Part shown: one piece after another, positions 23,924 to 32,375 of the stretch
How the letters are laid out: every line of letters starts with the position of its first letter
Position numbering within the stretch: position 1 is the stretch's first letter
NCBI GenBank assembly: GCA_035493475.1
Contig: DATJIF010000186.1
Coordinates: forward strand, 1-64,000
Origin: Actinospica sp035493475
GTDB lineage: Bacteria; Actinomycetota; Actinomycetes; Streptomycetales; Catenulisporaceae
Direction of reading: 5' to 3'
Length of the DNA stretch: 64,000 nucleotides
The notes under the pieces: generated by a model
Seen by the model: the letters and a program-made list of their open reading frames with translations, nothing else
Told to the model about the DNA's origin: nothing
Database searches by the model: none
Position numbers and translations under genes: made by a program

Positions 23924-24609
23924 ACGATGCCCTGCATGGCGTCGCGCGTGCTCGGGCCCAGGTGCACGACGTACCACTCGCCGCGCCAGGAGATCAGCGA
24001 GAACACGCCGATCGACGACGCGTGGCCGTTGACCTCGTAGTTCAGGCGGGTGCCGTACACACGGTAGTAGGAGCCCTTGTTGTATTCGGCGCCCGGCTCG
24101 ATCCACTCGGCGTTCGACTCGGGGACGGCCATGCTCACCAGGCGCGCGTCGGCCGTTGAACCGAGGTGCTCGTGCGCGGCGTGGATGTCGAGGTCGTACC
24201 AGGCGATCAACCGGTTCTGATAGTCCGCGTCCACGTCCCAGATGGCCTTGACCTGCCGATAGGCCGAAAGAGGGAAGAAGAAGGAGCGGGCGAGTTCCGG
24301 CTTGTCCTGCACGATCGCCTGCCACAGTGCCTGCGCGCCCGCCTGGAACTGGGCATCCTGGGCGGTCGGCAGCTGGTCGGTCTGCGGGAGTGTGCCGGGG
24401 TCGATCGCGGCGCTGGTGGCCGGGGCGGCGGTGGGCGTGGGCTTCGGGGCCGGCTTCGTCGCGGCGTGCGCGGGGGCGGCCTTGACCTGGGCGTTGCCCG
24501 CCGCGGTGTTGCTCGGCGCCGCGCTTCCGCACCCGGCCGCGAGCAGCGCCGCCACGGTGGCCGCCGCCGCGAGGTACAGGTGAGACTTTCTCGGCATCAC
24601 CAGGCCCAT
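23905..24609 (-). CDS. Putative secreted lipoprotein
   Basis: 234 residues. The signal peptide ends in the lipobox LLAAGC (Cys near residue 27), so the protein should be lipid-anchored outside the membrane. A 40-residue Ala/Pro/Thr-rich linker leads to a globular domain (about residues 70-234) with WQAIVQDKPELARSFFFP, YDLDIHAAH and SSIGVFSLISWRGEWYVVHLG. That pattern occurs in uncharacterised actinobacterial lipoproteins. The start at 24609 is supported by ggagcggagc just upstream. Function unknown. Confidence 0.78.
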   Translation of the reverse strand: MGLVMPRKSHLYLAAAATVAALLAAGCGSAAPSNTAAGNAQVKAAPAHAATKPAPKPTPTAAPATSAAIDPGTLPQTDQLPTAQDAQFQAGAQALWQAIVQDKPELARSFFFPLSAYRQVKAIWDVDADYQNRLIAWYDLDIHAAHEHLGSTADARLVSMAVPESNAEWIEPGAEYNKGSYYRVYGTRLNYEVNGHASSIGVFSLISWRGEWYVVHLGPSTRDAMQGIVYDPWN

Positions 24610-24681
24610 GCTCCGCTCCGTGACCCGCGCCGGGCCGCTGACGCTCCGTCAGCCGAGCGAAGCTCACCGGTATGGCGCAAG

Positions 24682-24711
24682 TTGTCCAGTGAGTAGCTAT
24701 TCATATGCATA
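24682..24711 (+). promoter_or_regulatory. AT-rich promoter region with ATATGCATAT palindrome
   Basis: In very GC-rich surroundings, positions 24690-24725 are AT-rich. TTGTCC (24682-24687) and TATGCA (24704-24709) are 16 bases apart and could drive the gene at 24803. A perfect ATATGCATAT palindrome lies at about 24703-24712, overlapping the -10. Confidence 0.35.
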
Positions 24712-24802
24712 TAGCGCTTAATTTCCGGTCATTCCGGTTAGGATGGCCGGTCAGGAGGCGCCGGCCGCGCCCCCGGCATCCCCTGCGCGAGGAACTGAGC
24801 TG

Positions 24803-26032
24803 ATGAACCCGGTACCCGAGCCCGAAGCGTCCGTCGCCGACCCCGAGACCGCCGAGGTCCACGCCGCGGACGGCGCTCCGCAGGACCCGAAGAAGGCGCG
24901 GCGGCGGCGTCGGCGCAAGTACGTGCTGCGCAGCGTGCTGGCCGTGCTGGTGCTGGTCGCGGGCTACGTCGGCATCACCCTGACGCCGTATCTGACGGCG
25001 CCGGGCACCGACCCGCTCAACGCCCGGGTGGCCGAGTGGGCGCGCGACCACCACATGGGCATGATCGTCACCTGGCTGGAGAACGAGACCTACACCCCGC
25101 CCGCGACCGGCGGGAAGCTGAACTCGGGTCAGCTCGCCCAGTTGCAGTCCAAGAAGCAGGGCACGGACGGCGTGCGGGAGAACCTGAAGCTCGCGCCCGC
25201 CGACGCGCCGCGCAACATCGCCCCGTTCGCCGCCGGCAGCATCCCCGGCGAGGGCGTGTTCTCCCCGCTGGTGCTCGGCCCGCTCGGCAACCCGGTGATC
25301 GAGAGCGCCGCGCTGCGCCCGGACGCCGACCACACCTCGAACCTGGCGTACGTCGCGTGGCTCAACCAGCACGCGCTCTCCTTCACCCTGAACCCCGGCT
25401 ACGACCAGCCCGGCGGCACCTGGAGCGAACCGGACTGGCTCACCCCGCAGGACCGCGCCCGGCTCGTCGCCACCTGGAACGGCGGCTTCAAGGTCAACCC
25501 GGACGACGCGATGGGCGGCTTCTACGAGGACGGCCGCACCGCGGTCCCGCTGGTGGACGGCAAGGCGGCCGAGGTCTTCTACAAGGACGGCTCGCTCAAG
25601 ATCGGGCAGTGGGGCCGCGACCTGACCATGAGCTCGGACGTGGCGGCCGTCCGGGAGAACCTGAACCTGCTGGTGGACAACGGCAACGTCACCGTCGGGC
25701 AGTACGACGGGTCCGGGGCCGACTGGGGCTACACGATCAACGGCTGGTACTACATCGCCCGTTCGGGCGTCGGGATGACCGCGAACGGCGACATCGTGTA
25801 CGTCGGCGGCACCGAACTGTCCGTCTACACGCTGGCGAAGCTGCTCAAGGCGGCCGGGGCGGTCTACGGCATGGAGCTCGACATCAACCCGACCTGGACG
25901 TCGTTCATGACGTACAACGGCCTGCAGAACCCGACGAACCCCACCGCGAGCAAGCTGTGGGACTTCGACCAGCCCGGCGACCGCTACTTCTCCCCGTCCG
26001 ACCGCGACTTCGTCAGCGTGCACGCCCGCTAG
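24803..26032 (+). CDS. Phosphodiester glycosidase (NAGPA) domain membrane protein
   Basis: 409 residues. A basic cytoplasmic N-terminus (PKKARRRRRRK) precedes one membrane helix (YVLRSVLAVLVLVAGYVGITL); the rest lies outside. The phosphodiester glycosidase domain is recognised by ATWNGGFKV, GGFYEDGRTAVPLVDGKA, RSGVGMTANGDIVYVGG and GMELDINPTWTSFM. Relatives of this fold remove GlcNAc from phosphodiesters, including in mammalian lysosomal enzymes; in actinobacteria the target may be a cell-wall or exopolysaccharide phosphodiester. ATG 24803 after gaggaactg is preferred over ATG 24743. Confidence 0.85.
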   Translation: MNPVPEPEASVADPETAEVHAADGAPQDPKKARRRRRRKYVLRSVLAVLVLVAGYVGITLTPYLTAPGTDPLNARVAEWARDHHMGMIVTWLENETYTPPATGGKLNSGQLAQLQSKKQGTDGVRENLKLAPADAPRNIAPFAAGSIPGEGVFSPLVLGPLGNPVIESAALRPDADHTSNLAYVAWLNQHALSFTLNPGYDQPGGTWSEPDWLTPQDRARLVATWNGGFKVNPDDAMGGFYEDGRTAVPLVDGKAAEVFYKDGSLKIGQWGRDLTMSSDVAAVRENLNLLVDNGNVTVGQYDGSGADWGYTINGWYYIARSGVGMTANGDIVYVGGTELSVYTLAKLLKAAGAVYGMELDINPTWTSFMTYNGLQNPTNPTASKLWDFDQPGDRYFSPSDRDFVSVHAR

Positions 26033-26125
26033 AGCGCTCGTCCGGATGGCCGGACCACCGCGCGGATATCCGTACCTTTCCTTAGATTGGGACGGCGATG
26101 ACCCACGTACAGGAAGGTTGCTGAG

Positions 26126-27907
26126 ATGACGCTTGGCACCGGTCCCCAGTCCTGCATCCTGGTGGTCGACTCCGACCCGATCGAGCGGGACGAGACGGTC
26201 GAAGGGCTGCGCCGCCACCTCGGCCAGGCCTGCCGGGTCTACGGCGCGGGCGGGCTGCGCGAGGCCTCCGAGGTGCTGGCGCACCTGCACATCGAGGGCC
26301 GCGCGGTCGCCCTCGCGGTGTGCGCGCACCGGCTCGCCGACGGCACCGGCGTGGAGCTGTTCCGGCACGTCCGGCGCTCCTCCCCGGCCACCAAGCGGCT
26401 GCTGCTGACCACGATGGACCAGGCCGACGCGGCGCTGCAGGCGATCAGCCTGGCGCAGACCGACCGGTACGCCGTGCTCCCGGCGCACCCGATCGAGGTG
26501 CGCATCCTGCCGATCGTGGACGACCTGCTCGGCGAGTGGTTCGGCGAGCACTCGGCGGCCGAGATGGGCGTCACCGTGCTCGGCCACCGGTTCGCGGCGA
26601 CCAGCTACACGGTCAAGGACTACCTGACCCGCAGCCTCGTCCCGTTCACCTGGATGGACCTCGGCGAGGACCCCGAGGCGCAGGCGCTGGCGAAGGACCT
26701 GAACCTGCCGAACCCGGCGCCGACCGTGGTGCTGATGGAGGACGGCCGCACCCTGTACGACCCCTCCATCGCCGAGCTCGCGGGCGCGCTGGGCCTCACC
26801 CAGGAGGCGACGCAGCAGTCGTACGACCTCATCGTGGTCGGCGGCGGACCGGCGGGCCTGGCGGCGTCGGTGTACGGGGCCTGCGAAGGGCTGCGGGTCG
26901 TGGTGATCGAGGACGACTGCCCCGGCGGCCAGGCGAGCGTGAGCACGAAGGTGGAGAACCACCTCGGCTTCCCCGCGGGCCTGAGCGGCGCCGACTTCGC
27001 GCACCGGGCGCTCGCCCAGGCTCGGCGGCTCGGCGTCGAGTGGTGCTCGGCGAAGGTGGCGACCGGCCTCGTCCCGGGCGACGGCTCGCACATGGTCACG
27101 CTGGACAACGGCAACTCCGTCGTCGGTCGCAGCGTGCTGATCGCCACCGGCATGACCTGGCGACGGCTCGACGCGCCCGGCATCGAGGAACTGCACAACG
27201 CCGGGGTTTACTACGGCAGCTCGGAGACGGAGGCGCGGCAGTCGGCGGGCGAGGACGTCGTCATCGTCGGCTCCGGCAACCCCGCCGGACACGCCGCGCT
27301 GCTGTTCGCCGAGCACGCCCGCACCGTCACCCTCGTCGTGCGCGAGGACGAACTGCGCGCGGGCGGCATGGCCGAGACCCTTGCCGACCAGATTCTGCAG
27401 CGCGAGAACATCAGGGTCCGGGTGGACACGGAGATCGGCGAGGTGCGCGGCTACGGGCGGCTGGAGAAGGTCGTGCTGCTGGAGACCGCGACCGGAGAGA
27501 CCGAGGTCATCCCCGCCACCGGCCTCTACATCATGTTCGGCACGGTGCCCTCGTCCGAGTGGGTGCAGGGCGTCGTCGCAGTGGACGAACTCGGCTTCAT
27601 CCTCACCGACAACGAGGTCGGCCGCCGCCCCGAACTGCTCCCCGAGCCCTGGCACGCCGACCGCCCGCCCTACTTGGCCGAGACCTCCGTCCCCGGCATC
27701 TTCGCCGCGGGCGACGTCCGCGCCGGATCCGTCAAGCGCATCGGCTCGGCCGTCGGCCAGGGCGCCGTCGCCGTCGCCGCCGTGGCCCAGTACCTGCACA
27801 CCCTCGGCGAGGACGCCAAGGCCGGCGGCCGACCCCAGCTGGAGAGCGGGATGGACGAGGGCCACATGCTCGAAGCGGCCGGCGACGGCGACATCCAGCC
27901 CGACTAG
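26126..27907 (+). CDS. Receiver-like + thioredoxin-like + thioredoxin-reductase-like fusion
   Basis: 593 residues in three parts. Residues 9-130 look like a response-regulator receiver (CILVVDSDPIERDETVEGLRR). The phosphoacceptor Asp site reads VCAHRLADGTGVEL, with Ala where Asp is expected. Residues 145-230 are a thioredoxin/glutaredoxin-like domain in which the CxxC position reads ATSY. Residues 235-560 are a thioredoxin-reductase-type flavoprotein: FAD motif VVGGGPAGLAASVYG, then CPGGQ, NADPH motif IVGSGNPAGHAALL, and the late FAD motif FAAGDVRAGS. The reductase dithiol CATC is replaced by GSSE near residue 363. It may therefore be a flavin/NADPH sensor or oxidase and not a disulfide reductase. 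GTG 27917 follows 9 bases downstream. Confidence 0.85.
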   Translation: MTLGTGPQSCILVVDSDPIERDETVEGLRRHLGQACRVYGAGGLREASEVLAHLHIEGRAVALAVCAHRLADGTGVELFRHVRRSSPATKRLLLTTMDQADAALQAISLAQTDRYAVLPAHPIEVRILPIVDDLLGEWFGEHSAAEMGVTVLGHRFAATSYTVKDYLTRSLVPFTWMDLGEDPEAQALAKDLNLPNPAPTVVLMEDGRTLYDPSIAELAGALGLTQEATQQSYDLIVVGGGPAGLAASVYGACEGLRVVVIEDDCPGGQASVSTKVENHLGFPAGLSGADFAHRALAQARRLGVEWCSAKVATGLVPGDGSHMVTLDNGNSVVGRSVLIATGMTWRRLDAPGIEELHNAGVYYGSSETEARQSAGEDVVIVGSGNPAGHAALLFAEHARTVTLVVREDELRAGGMAETLADQILQRENIRVRVDTEIGEVRGYGRLEKVVLLETATGETEVIPATGLYIMFGTVPSSEWVQGVVAVDELGFILTDNEVGRRPELLPEPWHADRPPYLAETSVPGIFAAGDVRAGSVKRIGSAVGQGAVAVAAVAQYLHTLGEDAKAGGRPQLESGMDEGHMLEAAGDGDIQPD

Positions 27908-27916
27908 CCTGTACGG

Positions 27917-28576
27917 GTGCCGACCCTCGTACCCGAACTCCCGTGGCAGGACCTGTCGCATCGGCAGGTCCTGGCCGAACTCGTCGGCGCCGGATGGCTG
28001 GTGAGCGGCGCGGGCGACTGGGCCGTCGGACTGCGGTCGCCGGACGGTCGGCTCGTCGCCCGCGTGTGTCCGTTCGACCCCGCGTACGGCGCGTTCGTCG
28101 AGCTCTGCGGTGCGTGCGCCGGGAATCGGTGGCTGCCGAGGATCGTCGAGGCCGCCGACCTCGAGGGCGGCGGCTCGGTGGTGTTCCTGGAGTACGTCGC
28201 TTCGGTGGAACGCGACGTGGCGAAGGAGATCGCGGAGCAGTGGCACGACGGCCGCGGCGACGAGGAGTTCGAGGACGTCCGTCGCGCGGCCCGGAGGATC
28301 GACGCCGAGCGCCGGGAGTCGACGCCGTGGTGGGACGGATTCGACCTCAACGAGGCGCACGTTCGGCGGGCCGCCGACGGACGGTTGGTGCTGATCGACA
28401 TCTTCTGCATGGACGGGGCGGCGCTCTACGCGTCGATCCTCAAGGACGTGCGCGAAGTGCATCGAAGGATTCCGCGGGACCGGATGCGGTACGCGTTGGA
28501 GATTCCGTACATCGCCCGGGAGAGCAGCGTCGCCGAGATTCGGGCTCTCGGCGACGCTTGGGAGCGGGGGTGCTAG
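27917..28576 (+). CDS. Protein with a kinase-like/APH-like motif, function unknown
   Basis: 219 residues. The segment WWDGFDLNEAHVRRAADGRL followed by VLIDIFCMDGAALY resembles the catalytic and metal loops of small aminoglycoside-phosphotransferase-like or kinase-fold proteins (D-x-N and IDxF). The canonical catalytic Asp and the glycine-rich loop are not obvious, so activity is doubtful. It starts at GTG 27917, 9 bases after the fusion flavoprotein gene, and overlaps the convergent GNAT gene by 4 bases at its end. Confidence 0.6.
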   Translation: MPTLVPELPWQDLSHRQVLAELVGAGWLVSGAGDWAVGLRSPDGRLVARVCPFDPAYGAFVELCGACAGNRWLPRIVEAADLEGGGSVVFLEYVASVERDVAKEIAEQWHDGRGDEEFEDVRRAARRIDAERRESTPWWDGFDLNEAHVRRAADGRLVLIDIFCMDGAALYASILKDVREVHRRIPRDRMRYALEIPYIARESSVAEIRALGDAWERGC

Positions 28577-29418
28577 CCCAGCTCCAGGGACATCACGCCG
28601 TACACCAGCGACTGTTGCAGGGGCCTGATGGGGCCGGTGTACATGCGGGCGGTGCGGGAGGAGGGAGCCAGGCCGTGCAGGTCGGCCAGGTTGCGGGCCA
28701 CGTGGTGGGGCTCGGGGATGTCGATCGAGACGGTGGTGTCGCCCGCCTCCCGCAGTAGCGCGGCGAGGATCGCGTCGGCGTCGTTGGGGGTGGTGGCGAG
28801 CAGGGGGCCGATGCGCCAGCCCTCGTTCGCCGGACGCAGCACGCCGTAGCCGGTGAGGGCGCCGTCTCTGAAGCGGGCGCGGGTGATGTGCCTCGGGTCC
28901 GCGGCCCAGCGTCCGGCGAAGGAGTGGCGGTCGGCGGGGTGGCCGGCGGCGTCCAGGGCGGCCAGCAGGTCCACGTGCCTCGCCGCGATCGGGACGACGC
29001 CTTCGGTGTCCACGCCCTTGTATTCGAGATTGGGCTTTCCCTTGTAGCGCACGGTCGTGTACGCGGGGAGGAAGCCCTGGGTGCGGTAGTTGTCCTGCTG
29101 GTCGGGGACGCCGTCCAGGCCTACCGTGCGGTCGCCGGCGTGGTCGAGGCCGGCCTGCCAGGTGGCGAAGCCGAGGCCCTGGCCGCGGCGGTCGGGGCGG
29201 ACCAGGTAGAAGCCCAGGAACGCGTAGTCGGGGGAGTAGTTGACCACGCTGATCGCCGAGACGACCTTGCCGTCGACCCTGCCGAGCAGGAAACCCGTCG
29301 GGTCCTGCATCAGGAAGTGCTCGGAGTCGTACCGGCCGGGGTTCCAGCCCTCCTTGGCCGCCCACAGCACGACCTGGTCCCATTCGCCCGGACGCGCCGG
29401 GCCGATCTCGAAGCCCAT
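28573..29418 (-). CDS. Two-domain GNAT acetyltransferase (YitH-like C-terminus)
   Basis: 281 residues. The N-terminal GNAT domain has LVRPDRRGQGLGFATWQAG, the acetyl-CoA loop. The C-terminal domain from about residue 150 has FAGRWAADPRHITRARF, GYGVLRPANEGWRIGPLLA and PEPHHVARNLADLHG, as in the YitH/Acetyltransf_18 family. Substrate unknown. The start ATG at 29418 gives MGFEIGPARPGEW; an upstream ATG would add 15 basic residues. It lies head to tail with the permease gene at 29470-30984. Confidence 0.87.
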   Translation of the reverse strand: MGFEIGPARPGEWDQVVLWAAKEGWNPGRYDSEHFLMQDPTGFLLGRVDGKVVSAISVVNYSPDYAFLGFYLVRPDRRGQGLGFATWQAGLDHAGDRTVGLDGVPDQQDNYRTQGFLPAYTTVRYKGKPNLEYKGVDTEGVVPIAARHVDLLAALDAAGHPADRHSFAGRWAADPRHITRARFRDGALTGYGVLRPANEGWRIGPLLATTPNDADAILAALLREAGDTTVSIDIPEPHHVARNLADLHGLAPSSRTARMYTGPIRPLQQSLVYGVMSLELG

Positions 29419-29469
29419 GTTCAGTCGTTCTCTCGTTCGCTTGGTCACCGCTATGCCGTTCACGTGCCA

Positions 29470-30984
29470 TCACATCAGATCGGGGTCGATGACGGCCTGC
29501 TCCGGGGTGACCGTGCTGCGCGGGCCGTGGAAGGTGCGGCGGGCGCTGACGAACCACCAGACCGTGGCGACGGCCAGCACGACGGCCAGCGCGATCGGCG
29601 CGTAGTTGAAGTCGTGCGCGGTGATCGGGCTGGACTGCGGCAGCATGAACAGGATGTTGCTGAGCACGATCCACACCACGGCCAGCAGCGCCACCGGACG
29701 GCCCTTGGCCCCGAGGTTCCACGGTCCGGCCTGGAACTCGTCGCCGAGCCGCAGCCGCAGCAGGATCGGGATGCCGTACGCGGTGAACAGGCCGACGACG
29801 TTGACCGAGACGATCGCGGTGAACGCCGTGTTGTTCCACCAGCCTGGGAGGGTCAGCACGATCGAGCAGCCGGCGGCCAGCCAGACGGCGGCGACGGGGG
29901 TGCGGGTGCGCGGGGAGAGCCGGTGCCACAGGCCGCTGCCGGGGATCGCGCCGTCCCGGCTGAACGCCCAGATCTGCCGCGAGTTCGAGGTCATGTTCGC
30001 CAGGCCGCAGAACAGCAGCGCGATCACCGGGAACAGCAGCAGCAGCTTCGCGCCGGTCAGGCCGACCGCGTCCACCAGGACCTGCGCCGGGGGGACGCCG
30101 GCGCTCGACTCGGTCTTCCAGTTCTGGCTGGCGTAGACGAGGGACAGCACGAGTACGAGGCCGAAGACGGCGGAGAAGCGGATCGACTGGGTGATGCCCT
30201 TGGGCGCGCTGGTCGCGGCGCCCTGCGTCTCCTCGCTCATGTGGAAGGAGCCGTCGAAGCCGGTGTAGGTCCACGAAGTCACGAGCAGGCCGAGGAGGCC
30301 GCCGTACAGGCCGTTGGAGAAGCCGGTGTTGTTGACGAAGGCTCCGGCGTAGTTGAGCGGCTGGTGGTGGGAGGGGGCGAAGGCGAGCGAGACGGCGATC
30401 ACCACGACGCCGCCGAGCAGCCACCACACCGAGATCCGGTTGATCATGCCGACCGTGCGCACGGCGAAGGTGTTGAGCAGGCCGTGCACCACGAGCAGGC
30501 CCGCGGCGATCAGCACCGTGTTGTGCAGCGTGGCCGTGTAACTCGGCCACTGCATGCTGATCCAGGCCTGCAGGAAGGTGGCGGCGGCGAAGTCGGTGGC
30601 CGCGGTGCCGCCTATCTGGCCGGCGAAGTTCAGCCAGCCGGTATACCAGGACCATGCGGCCTTGTTCCGCTTGGCCAGCCGCGCGGAGGCATAGTACAGC
30701 GCGCCGGAGGTCGGATACGCCGACGCGATCTCGGCCATCGCGGCGCCGACCGCGAGGACCAGGACGGAGACGGCGATCCAGCCGAATATCAGTACTCGCG
30801 GGCCGCCGGCGAGCATGCCGAATCCGAACGCCGAGAACACGCCCGCGAGCACGTTGATGATCGTGGCGGAGATGGCGAAGTTGTCGAAGGTCTTGAAGCC
30901 GCGGGCCAGTTCCCGCTGGTAGCCGAGTTGGTTGAGCGTCAGCTCGTCCGCTGCGACCTGGGCCGCTACGTCGGTGGTGGTCAT
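29470..30984 (-). CDS. APC family amino-acid permease
   Basis: 504 residues with 12 membrane helices. The first helix region NFAISATIINVLAGVFSAF and the following GWIAVSVLVLAVGAAMAEIASAYPTSGALYY block (quoted in part) are diagnostic of the eukaryotic-type amino acid/choline group of APC carriers. The mid-protein YTGFDGSFHMSEET is the conserved helix 6-7 region. It probably exchanges or imports an amino acid or GABA. It is the second gene of a minus-strand pair with the gene at 31033-32094. Confidence 0.93.
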   Translation of the reverse strand: MTTTDVAAQVAADELTLNQLGYQRELARGFKTFDNFAISATIINVLAGVFSAFGFGMLAGGPRVLIFGWIAVSVLVLAVGAAMAEIASAYPTSGALYYASARLAKRNKAAWSWYTGWLNFAGQIGGTAATDFAAATFLQAWISMQWPSYTATLHNTVLIAAGLLVVHGLLNTFAVRTVGMINRISVWWLLGGVVVIAVSLAFAPSHHQPLNYAGAFVNNTGFSNGLYGGLLGLLVTSWTYTGFDGSFHMSEETQGAATSAPKGITQSIRFSAVFGLVLVLSLVYASQNWKTESSAGVPPAQVLVDAVGLTGAKLLLLFPVIALLFCGLANMTSNSRQIWAFSRDGAIPGSGLWHRLSPRTRTPVAAVWLAAGCSIVLTLPGWWNNTAFTAIVSVNVVGLFTAYGIPILLRLRLGDEFQAGPWNLGAKGRPVALLAVVWIVLSNILFMLPQSSPITAHDFNYAPIALAVVLAVATVWWFVSARRTFHGPRSTVTPEQAVIDPDLM

Positions 30985-31032
30985 CGGGGAAGTCCTTCGG
31001 GGAGAGTCGTGTGGGTGCGGCGCGGGGGGCTC

Positions 31033-32094
31033 TCAGCCGCGCCGGCAGTCTCGGTACACCCGGCGCAGCGCCTTCTCCGCCGGTCCGTGCCGGGACCAGG
31101 GGAACGGGCTCGCGTACGGGTGGATGTGCTGGAGCACCCGCCAGGCCGGGCCGTGCCGCCCGCCCCGGTGCAGCGCCTCGGCCAGCACGCTGAGATCGGA
31201 GACGGTCGCCGAGGCCGGCGGGCCGTCGTGCGCGGCGGGGCCGAACCAGACCCGGCCGAGTTCCTCCGCGACCGGGTCGATGGCCTGTTCGCCGCGCAGT
31301 TCCAGGTCGAGCATCTCCAGCAGCGTGCGCCGGCGCTGCTCGGCCTGCGGTTCCATCGGCCCCTGCACGGTGAGGGTGCCGAGCAGTTGGTGGATCTTGG
31401 CGACCCGCTGCGGATCCGGTTCCGCGGGCCCGGAGCCGTGGTCCTGCTCCAGGTCCGCGAGCAGCGGCAGGACTTGGTTGATGCCGTACGGCGGGCCGAC
31501 CGAGGCCAGGTACGCGGCCGTGTCGGAGGCCAGTTCGCCGCTGCCGCCGTGCCGCGGATAGCACAGCGCCAGCAGCCGCTGCCCCGCCTCCCGGTTGCCC
31601 GGGTGCCGGGACTCGACCTCCCGCCACAGCGTCCACGCCGGATCCGCGGCCGTGCCCGGCGGCCGTGCCGGGGCGCCGCCGCGGACCGTGCGCAGCCGGA
31701 GCAGCGTCAGTTCGACGACGAACGGGGTCGGGTCCACGGGCCAGGCCCGGTGCGCGGCCCCGCACGCCTTCGTGGCGATGGCCTCGAGCAGCCCGCGGTC
31801 CCGTTCGGTGCGCGCGGTCAGCGCCCGGTGCGCGGCGACCCGGGCGTAGAGCAGCAGCGCGTCCGGGTTCTCCGGCTCCTCCTTCGCCCAGGAGTCCACG
31901 ACGTCGCTGGGCGCGGCCGCCGCGGCGAGCACCAGCGAGCGGAACGCCCGGGCGTCGAAGTTCCCGCGCGTCCGGGTGTCGGCCAGGGCCTCGCGGGCGG
32001 CGCCGACACGCAGCGCCGCGACGTCCCCGCGGGCCACGGCGAGCACCCGGTCGGGGCCCGCGGGGTCCCAGTCGAACGTGGGCGACGAGCTCAC
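31033..32094 (-). CDS. Helical-repeat protein of unknown function
   Basis: 353 residues, soluble and almost entirely alpha-helical by composition. Ala/Leu-rich helices are regularly spaced (FRSLVLAAAAAPSDVV, PDALLLYARVAAHRAL, HRGGRHGPAWRVLQHIHPYA), in the style of TPR-like repeats. PYASPFPWSRHGPAEKALRR near the C-terminus is a conserved block in actinobacterial hypotheticals. I recognise no catalytic site. The start is GTG 32094. It precedes the permease gene by 48 bases and may be co-transcribed. Confidence 0.7.
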   Translation of the reverse strand: MSSSPTFDWDPAGPDRVLAVARGDVAALRVGAAREALADTRTRGNFDARAFRSLVLAAAAAPSDVVDSWAKEEPENPDALLLYARVAAHRALTARTERDRGLLEAIATKACGAAHRAWPVDPTPFVVELTLLRLRTVRGGAPARPPGTAADPAWTLWREVESRHPGNREAGQRLLALCYPRHGGSGELASDTAAYLASVGPPYGINQVLPLLADLEQDHGSGPAEPDPQRVAKIHQLLGTLTVQGPMEPQAEQRRRTLLEMLDLELRGEQAIDPVAEELGRVWFGPAAHDGPPASATVSDLSVLAEALHRGGRHGPAWRVLQHIHPYASPFPWSRHGPAEKALRRVYRDCRRG

Positions 32095-32276
32095 TTCTGC
32101 TCCGAACTGTGTCAGCGGCCTCTCGCGCGGGTGGGTTGGGCGCGAGGATGGTGTCCGGCAGTAGCCACCCGGTCACTGAATCCGCCCTCAACCTACCGGA
32201 GGGCCGGAGAAAGATACAAGAGGTCGTACTTACCGGCTGTATCCGCTCGGGTACCGGCATTCCGTGCAATTGAACC

Positions 32277-32307
32277 GTGCATGTGAGTATGCACTTTGCG
32301 CATGCAA
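32277..32307. promoter_or_regulatory. Overlapping palindromes upstream of the permease-ATPase operon
   Basis: GTGCAT-GTGAGT-ATGCAC (32277-32294) and TTGC-GCAT-GCAA (32296-32307) lie almost end to end, with another GTGCAA at 32264. They are the only clear signals in the 281-base gap between the divergent genes at 32094 and 32376. They look like binding sites for a dimeric regulator of the downstream operon. Confidence 0.45.
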
Positions 32308-32375
32308 TCCCGTTCGGGTGCGTCCCCGGCATGGCGGCTCGCCGGAGGCCGTCCGGCCGCCTAGGCTCGGGGACC

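Noticed and set aside
28888..32286. A plus-strand open frame of about 1130 codons over the permease and helical-repeat genes
   Set aside because: Composition of a shadow frame; the minus-strand permease has clear family motifs.
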